From positions 33,295 through 97,294 of the forward strand of contig UWOR01000010.1 in NCBI GenBank assembly GCA_900604495.1: 64,000 bases of DNA. The letters run 5' to 3'. The position numbers and the translations under genes are program-made. Shown here piece by piece: positions 19,560-27,782 of this stretch. This DNA comes from Desulfovibrio sp. Marseille-P6017. GTDB taxonomy: Bacteria; Bacillota_A; Clostridia; Peptostreptococcales; Peptostreptococcaceae. Within the stretch, counting starts at the first letter, position 1. Each line of letters opens with the position of its first letter. The notes beneath the pieces are model-generated. The model was given only the letters and a program-made list of their open reading frames with translations, did no database searches and was not told the DNA's origin.

Positions 19560-19940
19560 ATGAGATCTTTAATTTGTGTTTTAATTTGGACAATTTGTTT
19601 TGTATCCTTTGGTACATATACCAATAATGAAGTTAACCAATTTACAAATAAATATGAAGAAAATATTTCTGTAATAGAATCATTAATAGAAAATGATAAT
19701 TGGAATGAAGCCAAAGAGGAGTTAACTTCTTTTTCTAAAAACTATCATAATGAAAAAGACATTTGGTATAAATTATTAGACCATACTTATTTTGATGATA
19801 TTTGCTTGTATATGAATATATTAGATAAATCTATATTAGATCAAAATAAAGTTAAATCATTTGAAGAGATAGAAAAAATAAAAATAACATTAAATAATAT
19901 ATTAGAAAGTGGGGCATTTGATCTTAACCATATATTCTAA
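19560..19940 (+). CDS. DUF4363 family protein
   Basis: This 126-residue protein has one N-terminal hydrophobic segment (LICVLIWTICFVSFGTY) that may be an anchor or signal. The rest is predicted helical, with the pattern ENDNWNEAKEELTSFSKNYH that is typical of DUF4363. It follows the DUF421 gene by 28 bases and ends at a hairpin terminator, so the two form a bicistronic unit. No ribosome binding site stronger than ATGGAG was seen upstream. The biochemical role is not known. Confidence 0.75.
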   Translation: MRSLICVLIWTICFVSFGTYTNNEVNQFTNKYEENISVIESLIENDNWNEAKEELTSFSKNYHNEKDIWYKLLDHTYFDDICLYMNILDKSILDQNKVKSFEEIEKIKITLNNILESGAFDLNHIF

Positions 19941-19950
19941 TATATAAATA

Positions 19951-19980
19951 GGAGATGATATTTAATTCATCTCCTTTCTT
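19951..19980 (+). terminator. Terminator of the DUF421-DUF4363 unit
   Basis: The 8-bp stem GGAGATGA/TCATCTCC with an 8-base loop is followed by TTTCTTTT on the plus strand, 10 bases after the stop codon. Confidence 0.75.
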
Positions 19981-20008
19981 TTGATTAATCGTCTATTATT
20001 ATATTTTT

Positions 20009-20400
20009 TTATTTCATAGCATCTATTTTTAATGGTAATGTGAATAAATTTATAAATCCATCTGCATCTTTATGATCATAAAGCTCACTTTCTCCAAAAG
20101 ATGAAATATCTTTATCATAAAGTGATAATTTTGCAAATATACCCGCTGGCTTTATATCTCAAGTATATTATGTGCTTCATATAAAATAGTTCCACCTGGT
20201 GTTTCATATATTCCTCTAGATTTCATAACTACCAATCTATTTTCCAATATATCTATAACCCCCGATTCCATGTTTAGATCCTACTTTATCTAAAGTATAA
20301 ATTAACTCAACAGGACTTAGTTCTTCTTCATTTACTTTTTTAGGTATACCTTTTTCAAAATATATATCTATATATTCACTTTTATCACATTTAAAGTTAA
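20009..20400 (-). pseudogene. argG: Argininosuccinate synthase remnant (argG)
   Basis: Minus-strand frames contain clear ArgG pieces. The first reads SEYIDIYFEKGIPKKVNEEE, then [20 protein letters not shown]. The second, after an extra G in a run of five (near 20260), reads [20 protein letters not shown] and then [14 protein letters not shown]. The third, after a deletion at about 20160, reads [20 protein letters not shown] and then [20 protein letters not shown] before the natural C terminus. The first roughly 190 residues, including the ATP-binding SGGLDTS region, are missing altogether, and most of the segment after AHNILE is gone. The gene cannot be functional. It lies directly behind a well-preserved T-box leader and promoter, which fixes its former identity and regulation. 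Confidence 0.9.
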
Positions 20401-20600
20401 TAAAAAACTATTAGTTAAATAACTAAGAGGCGAATTTACGCGGTACCACTCTAATTAATAAGTTAAACTTATCCACTCTTTCTCTTAAGGCCAGATATTC
20501 CTACTAATTTACTAACTAATTCAAATAGTATCCTCCAAAGCTCTTTTCACATATACCCTTTTATTAGGCTTCCACCATCCCTAACTCTCTATAAATTAAA
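20401..20600 (-). ncRNA. T-box riboswitch leader, formerly controlling argG
   Basis: Read on the minus strand, the leader has the Stem I elements AGAGAGTTAGGGATGGTGGA (ending near 20570), and the T-box itself, GAGTGGTACCGCG (near 20438-20450), which pairs with the uncharged tRNA acceptor end. An intrinsic terminator follows: TTAGTTA/TAACTAA then a TTTTTT run (20401-20427). A consensus promoter lies about 55 bases upstream. T-boxes raise expression of amino-acid genes when the cognate tRNA is uncharged; for argG, tRNA-Arg is the usual effector, but I could not place the specifier codon with confidence. The leader looks intact even though the gene behind it is destroyed. Confidence 0.85.
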
Positions 20601-20654
20601 TATAAGCTACTTTCTTTTTCATAGAATTTAATATATAAACTTTTATATGATTCA

Positions 20655-20683
20655 ATAGTAAAACACATTAAATTCTATGTCAA
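20655..20683 (-). promoter_or_regulatory. Promoter of the T-box leader
   Basis: TTGACA, a 17-base spacer and TACTAT on the minus strand form a near-perfect sigma-A promoter. It lies between the truA stop and the T-box, and transcription would start near 20648. Confidence 0.8.
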
Positions 20684-20704
20684 TTTTATAAATTACTTTA
20701 TATA

Positions 20705-21442
20705 TTAATACTTGACTTTATATAAAAATAATCCTTTTGAAGGAGCTGTATCTGAAGCAAAAGCTCTATTTTTTATATCTAACATTTCTTTAATATCTTG
20801 TGGTGTTTTTCTTTTTAATCCAACATCTATTAGCGCACCAGATATAATCCTTACCATATTATATAAGAATCCATTTCCTTCTATATAAATTTCTATTAAT
20901 CTATTATTTTCTTGTATTTCTATAGAGTAAATCTCTCTTACATTACTTTTCTTTTTAGATTTTGAAGAAGCAAAACTAGTAAAGTCATGTTCACCTATTA
21001 AGAATTTACTTGCTTCTTTCATTAAATTTAAATCAAGCTCTTTATCTACATGGTAGGAATATTTTCTGTTAAATGTATTATGAAATTTATTATTATCTAT
21101 TCTATATAAATACACTTTAGATTTTGCATTATATCTGGAGTGGAATCTTTCTCCAACTTCTTCTATATTTCTTATAACTATATCTTCCGGTAAATACTCA
21201 TATAAATATTTTTGTATTTTTTCAATAGAGTCTGTTATATTTGTTTTAAAATTTACAACTTGTCCGTATGAATGAACTCCCATATCAGTTCTTCCAGAAC
21301 CTATTATTTCAATTTCTTCATTGGCCATCTTAGAAAGTACTGATTCAATTTTCCCTTGTATAGTCATGTCATTATCTTTTAATCTTTGGAATCCTTTATA
21401 TCTAGATCCATCATACTCTACTATCATTTTTATATTTCTCAT
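20705..21442 (-). CDS. truA: tRNA pseudouridine(38-40) synthase TruA
   Basis: This 245-residue enzyme isomerises uridines 38-40 in the tRNA anticodon arm. The catalytic Asp lies in GSGRTDMGVH (D53), and the family motifs YDGSRYKGFQ (near 10) and FLYNMVRIISGALIDVG (near 197) are present. Length is normal. It starts 25 bases after the sensor kinase stop on the same strand and so is probably co-transcribed from the two-component operon upstream. It may also have its own promoter inside the kinase gene, which I did not identify. Confidence 0.95.
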   Translation of the reverse strand: MRNIKMIVEYDGSRYKGFQRLKDNDMTIQGKIESVLSKMANEEIEIIGSGRTDMGVHSYGQVVNFKTNITDSIEKIQKYLYEYLPEDIVIRNIEEVGERFHSRYNAKSKVYLYRIDNNKFHNTFNRKYSYHVDKELDLNLMKEASKFLIGEHDFTSFASSKSKKKSNVREIYSIEIQENNRLIEIYIEGNGFLYNMVRIISGALIDVGLKRKTPQDIKEMLDIKNRAFASDTAPSKGLFLYKVKY

Positions 21443-21467
21443 ATTAATCCTCTTTTATCTCAATCTA

Positions 21468-22891
21468 TTAAATAGATTCAAGTATTTTATTTTTTAAAGT
21501 AAATGTAATTGTAGTACCTACGTCCTTTTTACTTTCTATATTTATCTTTCCACCATGAAGCTTTACTATCTCATTACTTATAGCTAATCCTAATCCACTT
21601 CCAGATTTATGGAAATCCTCTTGGAAAAACTTTTCTAAAACTTTTTCTAGATTTTCTTCTTTTATTCCAGATCCAGTATCCTTAACTTTTATAGTTGTAA
21701 ATTCTTCATTTTGTGATACTATTATCTCTATATATCCATCCGGAGGTGTGAATTTAATTGCATTTTGAACTAAATTTATTAAAACTTGTCTTAGCCTATT
21801 CTTATCACCTTGAATATTTATAATTTCTTGAACTTCAAAACTTGCACTTAAGTTTATATTATTTTCTATAGCTTTAACTTTTAATTGATTTACTACACCT
21901 TTTGTTAAAGCCTCTATATCAACCATATCTATTTGTAACCTTATTCGATCTGATGATAATCGAGAAAAATCTAATAATTCTTCTACCAGTTTTATAAGTC
22001 TTTCTGTTTCATCTTGAATTATTCCAAGACCTAAGTCTAGCTCATCCTTACTTATATTTTCATATCCTAGCGTTTCACTCCATCCCTTTATAGATGTAAG
22101 TGGTGTTCTTAACTCATGAGATATAGAAGATATAAATTCTTCTTTAAGTCTTCTTGTTTTATCTATTTCACCAGCCATATGCTCAAAAGTTTGTGCCAAA
22201 TCACCAATTTCGTCATTTCTAATTTTATTATTTTTTAACTTAATATTATAATTTCCATGAGCAAGTTCATTTGCAAATTCTTTTAATTCTCTAAGGGGTT
22301 GAGTTAAACTTTCGGCAAATCTAAGGCTTATTGATATTGTTATTAACAATATAAAAATTCCAGCTAAAATAAGCCCTAACGCTATTTTAAATATAGTTGT
22401 ATCTATGGCATTTAATGAAACTGTAAATCTTGCAACACCTTCTATAACATTGTTAACTTTTAAGGGTACTGATACACTCATTAAATGCTCGTTAGTCTCA
22501 GGTATTCTATATGTATATGGAGTTAATGTACTAGCATCAGCTAAAGCTCTATTTACATCATCATAATTAACCTTTTATTAGTCTTTATTCCATATTGATC
22601 TATTATCATTATTTTATTTTTATCTATTATTTGAACAGCAAATTTAGAATTAGTCTTCATGTTCCTTTTCAATATTTATTATTTTATTTCAAAACTACTA
22701 GACTCATTTGATATACTTGAATAAGTTTCTCTTGTAAATGTTGAATAACTAGTTAATGATTGTTTTACAGAGTCGTAATAATAGTTTTGTATATTAAAAA
22801 TAAATAACCCTTCGAATAAGACTATAGTTATAATAATTATAGTAAAGTAGTATTTAATTATTCTTCTTCTAAGCCCCTCAAAATGTAACAC
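21468..22891 (-). pseudogene. Sensor histidine kinase with a broken sensor domain
   Basis: The N terminus (22679-22891) starts at the RR stop region and reads MLHFEGLRRRIIKYYFTIII, a first membrane helix. The frame then fails: segments reading IINIEKEHED, NSKFAVQIIDKNKIMIIDQY and NYDDVNRALADASTLTPY lie in three different frames between about 22560 and 22690. The downstream ORF (21468-22481) is intact and holds the second membrane helix, a HAMP region, the H-box ISHELRTPLTSIKGW, the N-box NLVQNAIKF and the ATP-binding G-boxes DTGSGI and GSGLGLAI. Its first ATG has no ribosome binding site. The kinase core may be untranslated or made poorly. Indel sequencing errors would have to number at least three here, so real decay is more likely. 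Confidence 0.8.
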
Positions 22892-22893
22892 TA

Positions 22894-23592
22894 CTATTCT
22901 TCCTTTCTAAAACTATATCCATATCCCCAAACAGTTTGTATATATTTAGGTTTTGATGGATCATCTTCTATTTTATTTCTAATCCTTCTTATATTTACAT
23001 CTACTATCTTAAAATCATATAAATAGTTACTACCCCAAACCTCATTTAATATTTGATCTCTACTTAATGATTGACTGCCATTTGTCATTAAATACTTAAC
23101 AATTGAAAACTCTGTTGGTGTAAGTTCTATTTCAACATTATTTTTATATAACTTTCTTTTATCTATATCAAGTCTAAATGGATTAGATATTATTTCATTT
23201 GTTTTTAATTTCGTTTCATCTTTTTTAATTCTTCTAAGTAATGCTGATACTCTTACTAATAATTCTTTTATACTAAATGGTTTAATTATATAATCATCAG
23301 CACCAGATATAAATCCTTCTATTTTATCTTCTTCTTGTGATTTTGCAGTTAACATTATAACCCCAACCTGATCAAAGTTCTGTCTTATAAATTTACAAAT
23401 TTCTATACCACTCATATCTGGCAGCATTACATCTAAAAGTGCTATAGATATATCCTCTTCTTTCGATAACTTTTCAATAGCCTCATTTCCAGTTCCAGCC
23501 TCTATAACTTCATATCCTTCTCTTTTTAAATTTATACTCACAAAGCTTCTTATTCCTATCTCATCTTCTAATATTAGTATTTTCTCCTTCAT
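22894..23592 (-). CDS. OmpR/PhoB-family response regulator
   Basis: This 232-residue regulator has a receiver domain with the acidic pocket LEDE (D10/E11), phosphoacceptor D54 in LLDVMLPDMSG, the conserved T/S in MLTAKSQ and K near 104 in IKPFS. A winged-helix DNA-binding domain follows (LTPTEFSIVKYLMTNGSQSL ... IRRIRNKIEDDPSKPKYIQT). I chose the ATG at 23592 because a GGGAGG site lies 6 bases upstream; an in-frame ATG at 23616 has none. It sits between a lipoprotein gene and its cognate, now broken, sensor kinase gene. Target genes are unknown, but the lipoprotein next door is a natural candidate. Confidence 0.93.
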   Translation of the reverse strand: MKEKILILEDEIGIRSFVSINLKREGYEVIEAGTGNEAIEKLSKEEDISIALLDVMLPDMSGIEICKFIRQNFDQVGVIMLTAKSQEEDKIEGFISGADDYIIKPFSIKELLVRVSALLRRIKKDETKLKTNEIISNPFRLDIDKRKLYKNNVEIELTPTEFSIVKYLMTNGSQSLSRDQILNEVWGSNYLYDFKIVDVNIRRIRNKIEDDPSKPKYIQTVWGYGYSFRKEE

Positions 23593-23608
23593 AAAAGTCC
23601 TCCCATTA

Positions 23609-25012
23609 TTATTCATATATTAAAGAAAAATAACCTTTAAGTATATCTATAGTAATATCTAATTTTTCCAATTCATCCTTATCATCTATTACCAATCCGA
23701 AACTATACTTTTCAGTCTCTTTAAGTGCTCCTGATGGTTGAGTTACCAAGTTTACATTTTTACTTTCATCAACTATAGCTTTACTTGATACAATTATTGT
23801 AAATAGATTTTTAGGATTACTATCTAAATTGTCATAATAATAAAACTTAAATAATGTATTATCGCTGCTATATTGCTGTTCTATATAAATTTTATTTGCT
23901 AAGTTATTTGGTATAAGAAGTTTATAATTATATTCGTAATTATAATATACTTGAATGGTAAATAATAATCTAGAGTTTTCACCACTTTTACCGTTCCATC
24001 TATACCAACTTATATTTGCCGATGACTTTGATGTATAAGTATTCTCATTTAAACTACCATTTAATATAGGTATATCTATAACCTTATCATTATTAACATC
24101 TTCTACTGGTATATAATAGGATTTCATTAGATTTTTATCATCATCGCTAAATGCTTTCTTCAAACTTTTATTATCAAAATATAATATTTGTGTAAAATAG
24201 CTACTATCTTTTATAACTGGTATATCTAACACAATACCTTTTATAGTTGAGCCCTTTACTTGTGATGATACGGTTCCAAGTGTTATATATAATTCACTTA
24301 CATTCTTTACATTATCAAACTTTACATAATCTAATAAATCTAAACACTTATCAATATTATTAAAATTAGCAACACTTGCATACATTTGACTATTTTTACT
24401 ATCGTAATTTATCATAAGTATATCTAATATATCATCATCATTTATATATCCGATTTCAATTTTCATATCAATTAAATTTGCTCTATTTTTAATCCACGTA
24501 GGAGCCATTTTTAAATCATGCTGAATTTTCCCATTTTCAAATTTATATATATATAACTGGGTTTTAGATGTATCCTTTATAGCTAGTATAATCTCTTTAT
24601 TTCCATCATTGTCTAAATCATAAAAATTTGCATATTCTATAGATTCTCCAGGTTGTGATATCTTTGCTTTTTCCTCATATTGATTGTTTGAGCACTGATT
24701 CAAAACTAAAAATCCTATTTCATACTCATTAGTATTTAAATTTTTGTTTTTTTCAAATGCAATTATCTCATCTATACCATCATTATCTAAATCTACTCTA
24801 TTTATCTTCCCCACATCTTGTGAGTTAGAAGGAAGTACTAATGAAGAACCATTTACTATCATTTTACTTACATTTTCATATAGTTCTTTATTTTCTTCAT
24901 TATAAATTGGTTTATCTTTTATTAATTCTTCTGGTGATTTATTTACTGATGTACATCCAGTCATAGAAATCATTAAAATACCTATTAGTATCGTGTTCTT
25001 CAATAACTTCAT
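23609..25012 (-). CDS. Lipoprotein with VCBS/FG-GAP-like calcium-binding repeats
   Basis: This 467-residue lipoprotein has a signal peptide ending in lipobox MTGC (Cys at residue 19). The mature protein has repeats of the type VDLDNDGIDEIIAFEK (near 72) and YDLDNDGNKEIILAI (near 130), plus GYINDDDILDILMI and PVEDVNNDKVIDIPI. These DxDxDGxxE loops resemble FG-GAP/VCBS beta-propeller calcium sites. It is probably a membrane-tethered surface protein. The start has an AGGAGG site. It lies 17 bases after the HD gene and just before the response regulator, so it may be a sensory accessory of that system. The specific function is unknown. Confidence 0.7.
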   Translation of the reverse strand: MKLLKNTILIGILMISMTGCTSVNKSPEELIKDKPIYNEENKELYENVSKMIVNGSSLVLPSNSQDVGKINRVDLDNDGIDEIIAFEKNKNLNTNEYEIGFLVLNQCSNNQYEEKAKISQPGESIEYANFYDLDNDGNKEIILAIKDTSKTQLYIYKFENGKIQHDLKMAPTWIKNRANLIDMKIEIGYINDDDILDILMINYDSKNSQMYASVANFNNIDKCLDLLDYVKFDNVKNVSELYITLGTVSSQVKGSTIKGIVLDIPVIKDSSYFTQILYFDNKSLKKAFSDDDKNLMKSYYIPVEDVNNDKVIDIPILNGSLNENTYTSKSSANISWYRWNGKSGENSRLLFTIQVYYNYEYNYKLLIPNNLANKIYIEQQYSSDNTLFKFYYYDNLDSNPKNLFTIIVSSKAIVDESKNVNLVTQPSGALKETEKYSFGLVIDDKDELEKLDITIDILKGYFSLIYE

Positions 25013-25029
25013 TAAATTCCTCCTACTCT

Positions 25030-25653
25030 CTACTTTAAGGCCTTATTGCAATACTTTTTAAAAGCATCTATTTTTTTATACTCCATATCTATTATATCTT
25101 TTGTTATTTTACCTCTTCCAAGTCTATCACATAAAGACAAAAGCGCAACATCTCTATAATCACATTCTTTTAACATTTTACTAGGTTCAAAAAATGGTAA
25201 GCTTTTATCAAAATACAATGGTTGCATATGGTATCTAACTAATTTACTTACACTCTTTTTAATATAATCACTAGCCCCTAGTTTTTCTAAAATATCATAA
25301 GAAATATCTTCTCCTTCTATATCATGATTGTAAGATGTTATTCTTCCTTTTCTTATTTTAGTTGTAGTTAATTTTCCAATATCATGCAAAAATGCTGACC
25401 ACATAAATACTTCTTTATTATTTGATAAATCTCTATTCTTAGCAGCTTCATCAATAACTAATAACACGTGATTAAGTACATTTCCTTCTGGATGATATTT
25501 TTTATTTTGATCTATTTTAGCTAGGTTCTTAATTAAGTCTAATGGTTTTTTATCAAATTCACCTTTATCTATTAATTCCCTTATTTCATTAGATGGTTTT
25601 TCATTGTTAATTAAAATTTCATTAAGATTATAATACATATTTTTTTGTGTCAT
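25030..25653 (-). CDS. HD-domain phosphohydrolase
   Basis: This protein of about 207 residues has the HD metal motif: H in GNVLNHVLLVIDEA, HD in WSAFLHDIGK, a further H in SYNHDIEGE and a late D in LCDRLGRG. The arrangement resembles the C-terminal HD domain of tRNA nucleotidyltransferase-like proteins, without the polymerase part. It is likely a metal-dependent phosphohydrolase of a nucleotide or RNA end. I prefer the ATG at 25653, with AAAGGA eight bases upstream, over one at 25662. It is the first gene of the operon running through the two-component system to truA. The substrate is unknown. Confidence 0.75.
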   Translation of the reverse strand: MTQKNMYYNLNEILINNEKPSNEIRELIDKGEFDKKPLDLIKNLAKIDQNKKYHPEGNVLNHVLLVIDEAAKNRDLSNNKEVFMWSAFLHDIGKLTTTKIRKGRITSYNHDIEGEDISYDILEKLGASDYIKKSVSKLVRYHMQPLYFDKSLPFFEPSKMLKECDYRDVALLSLCDRLGRGKITKDIIDMEYKKIDAFKKYCNKALK

Positions 25654-25742
25654 ATAAATCATCCTTTCCTTATATTATCATAAAATCTGTCTAATGTATT
25701 CCTTATTTTATTTATTATGATTTACCTAATTGTAAAAAAATA

Positions 25743-25772
25743 AAAGCTTAGTAATTTAACTAAGCTCTTATT
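25743..25772 (-). terminator. Terminator of the charged low-complexity protein gene
   Basis: The stem AGCTTAGT/ACTAAGCT with a 6-base loop, followed on the minus strand by a TTTTATTTTTT tract, lies about 40 bases past the stop codon at 25808. Confidence 0.75.
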
Positions 25773-25807
25773 TTTATTTTAACACTATATAAATAATTTA
25801 TTTGTAA

Positions 25808-26545
25808 TTATTTTTTAGGAAAAGATTCTTTTGACCAAACAATATTTTCAATTTTATCAGATTTAGGCTCTATTTCTTTAGACTCTTGAATCTTGTCGAC
25901 AGTATCAACAGTATAATCATCTATACCTCTAAAATTCATATTATCATTTTTTTCTACTTCTTCAATTATCTCTTTGTTATCATTTTCATCATTTTGCTTA
26001 ATTTCTACTGACTCTTCTTTACTACTTGATTTCTTAACTCTTTTTTTATGTGAGTGATTATGTGAATGATGATGTTTTGAATTACCATTATCATTACTTC
26101 CTAATACATCATCTTTAGTTTCTTCTTTAGATTGTTTGTGAGATTCGTGCTTTGCATGAGGTCTTTTAGAATGTTTTTTTACATTACTTTTTTTATTTCC
26201 TTGAGATACTTGATTTAATTCTTCTTGAGGAGCGCTTTTTGATTTTTTATTTGCTACATCATTATTACTTTCTTCTACATCCTTAGATTTGTGATTTTTT
26301 TTATTTGAAGATTTATTATGATTTTTCTTTTTACCTAAATTTAATCCAAATGAACTTCCTTTTTTAGTTCTAGGCTTTTCTTCTTCTAATCCAAATTCTT
26401 CCTTGTTATCATCTGGAACTAAGTCATTCAGTATAACTTCATTATAACTTTCTTCATAATTTTGTTTTTGTGTATTCTTATCATTTTGGTTTGAGTGTTT
26501 TTTCCTACCACTTCTTTTATTATTATTATTTTTCATTTTAAGCAA
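25808..26545 (-). CDS. Highly charged, His/Lys/Asn-rich low-complexity protein
   Basis: This 245-residue protein has no recognisable fold. It is dominated by Lys, Asn, Ser, Glu and His, with basic tracts such as KKKNHNKSSNKKNHKSKD and a His cluster KHHHSHNHSHKKRVKK, and an acidic C-terminal third. It has no signal peptide or membrane segment. The ORF opens at TTG (26545), which is 6 bases from a GGGGGTG ribosome binding site; an ATG three codons later is too far. That site lies in the 3' arm of an 11-bp hairpin (26553-26595), suggesting translational control. The basic and acidic blocks would suit nucleic acid or phase-separating interactions, but the function is unknown. Confidence 0.65.
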   Translation of the reverse strand: MLKMKNNNNKRSGRKKHSNQNDKNTQKQNYEESYNEVILNDLVPDDNKEEFGLEEEKPRTKKGSSFGLNLGKKKNHNKSSNKKNHKSKDVEESNNDVANKKSKSAPQEELNQVSQGNKKSNVKKHSKRPHAKHESHKQSKEETKDDVLGSNDNGNSKHHHSHNHSHKKRVKKSSSKEESVEIKQNDENDNKEIIEEVEKNDNMNFRGIDDYTVDTVDKIQESKEIEPKSDKIENIVWSKESFPKK

Positions 26546-26552
26546 ATTTTAC

Positions 26553-26595
26553 ACCCCCTTAAAACTCTTTATAATATCTATATTCTTTTAAGGGG
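26553..26595 (-). promoter_or_regulatory. Hairpin sequestering the ribosome binding site of the charged protein
   Basis: On the minus strand, CCCCCTTAAAA pairs perfectly with TTTTAAGGGGG across a 21-base loop. The 3' arm contains the AAGGGGG ribosome binding site used by the TTG start at 26545. No U-tract follows, so it is not a standard terminator for the RlmL-like gene upstream. Confidence 0.55.
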
Positions 26596-26618
26596 GAAAT
26601 TATTTTTATTATTTTTAA

Positions 26619-27767
26619 TTATTCATTATTTCTTGGAGGTCTTGGACCTATATACTGATATAAATTCGTCTTAAGCATACCATTATAAAGCTTTCTCTTC
26701 TTATCTGCATCCTTACCAAACTCTTTTTCAAAATCTTCAAAAGATGTTATTAAATAATAAGACCAGTTCTTTAATTTTCTAAAAGTATAACCTAATTCTT
26801 TATAAAGCATTTTAACAGTATCAGTATCTTCTAATCTTTCTCCATAAGGTGGATTACTTATTATAAATCCATATTCTTCATCACTTTTAAAATCAATTGC
26901 ATTGCCTACATTAAATTCAATATAATCTTCCACTCCTGCAAGTTCTGCATTTTCACGAGCTATTTTTATTGCTTCTTCATCTATATCATAACCATATATT
27001 TTAAAAGGATTACTTTCATCTATTTTATCATATGCTTCTTTTCTTACATCCCACCATATTTTCTTATCCATAGTTCTCCATTTTTCAGAAATAAACTCTC
27101 TATTTAATCCTGGAGCCATATTTATTCCTTTCATAGCAGCTTCTATTAAAATAGTACCAGAACCACACATAGGATCAACTAAAGTTCTTCCTGGCTTCCA
27201 TGGAGTAAGATACATTATAGCTGCTGCTAATGTTTCCCTTATTGGAGCTTTATTAGCCTTTTCCCTATAGCCTCTTTTATGAAGTGCATCTCCTGTTGTA
27301 TCTATAGAAAGTATAACTTTATCCTTGTGTATAAATACATATATCGGATACTTTTCTTTATCTTCTTTTAAAAGACCATCTTCTAAATAACTCTTCTTTA
27401 AACTTTCAACAATTGCCTTTTTTACTATAGATTGTATATGTGGTGTTGAATGTAACTTAGATTTTATTGATGATGCTTTACTTATTGGGATTTGTGCACC
27501 ATAAGGTATATACTTAGCCCAATTTATTCTCTTTGTTCCTTCAAATAATTCATCAAAAGTTCTAGCTTCAAATTCAGCTACTTTTAAATGTACTCTTTCA
27601 GCACATCTTAGCCACATATTAGCTTTTGCTATACCGTATTCATCAGTTTTATATGTAACTCTACCATCTTCTGTTTTTATAATTTCAAATCCTAAATTTG
27701 TTATTTCTCTTGCAAGCATTTTTTCTACGCCAAAGAAACAAGGTGACATCAATGTATACGTCTTCAT
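26619..27767 (-). CDS. THUMP-domain class I RNA methyltransferase (RlmL/YpsC-like)
   Basis: This 382-residue enzyme has an N-terminal THUMP RNA-binding domain (about 1-160) and a Rossmann methyltransferase domain. Motifs are LVDPMCGSGTILIEAAM (SAM-binding, near 197), YGYDIDEEAI, and the catalytic NPPYGERLED (near 310), an N6/N2 methyltransferase signature. YpsC/RlmL homologues methylate a guanine in 23S rRNA; the exact site is inferred. Start has an AGGAGG site, and it lies 15 bases after larE. Confidence 0.88.
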   Translation of the reverse strand: MKTYTLMSPCFFGVEKMLAREITNLGFEIIKTEDGRVTYKTDEYGIAKANMWLRCAERVHLKVAEFEARTFDELFEGTKRINWAKYIPYGAQIPISKASSIKSKLHSTPHIQSIVKKAIVESLKKSYLEDGLLKEDKEKYPIYVFIHKDKVILSIDTTGDALHKRGYREKANKAPIRETLAAAIMYLTPWKPGRTLVDPMCGSGTILIEAAMKGINMAPGLNREFISEKWRTMDKKIWWDVRKEAYDKIDESNPFKIYGYDIDEEAIKIARENAELAGVEDYIEFNVGNAIDFKSDEEYGFIISNPPYGERLEDTDTVKMLYKELGYTFRKLKNWSYYLITSFEDFEKEFGKDADKKRKLYNGMLKTNLYQYIGPRPPRNNE

Positions 27768-27782
27768 TTTTTCCTCCTATTT

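Noticed and set aside
22481..22481. Separate start for a soluble kinase at the internal ATG
   Set aside because: There is no ribosome binding site, and the upstream frames carry recognisable sensor-domain sequence, so it is the middle of a broken gene.
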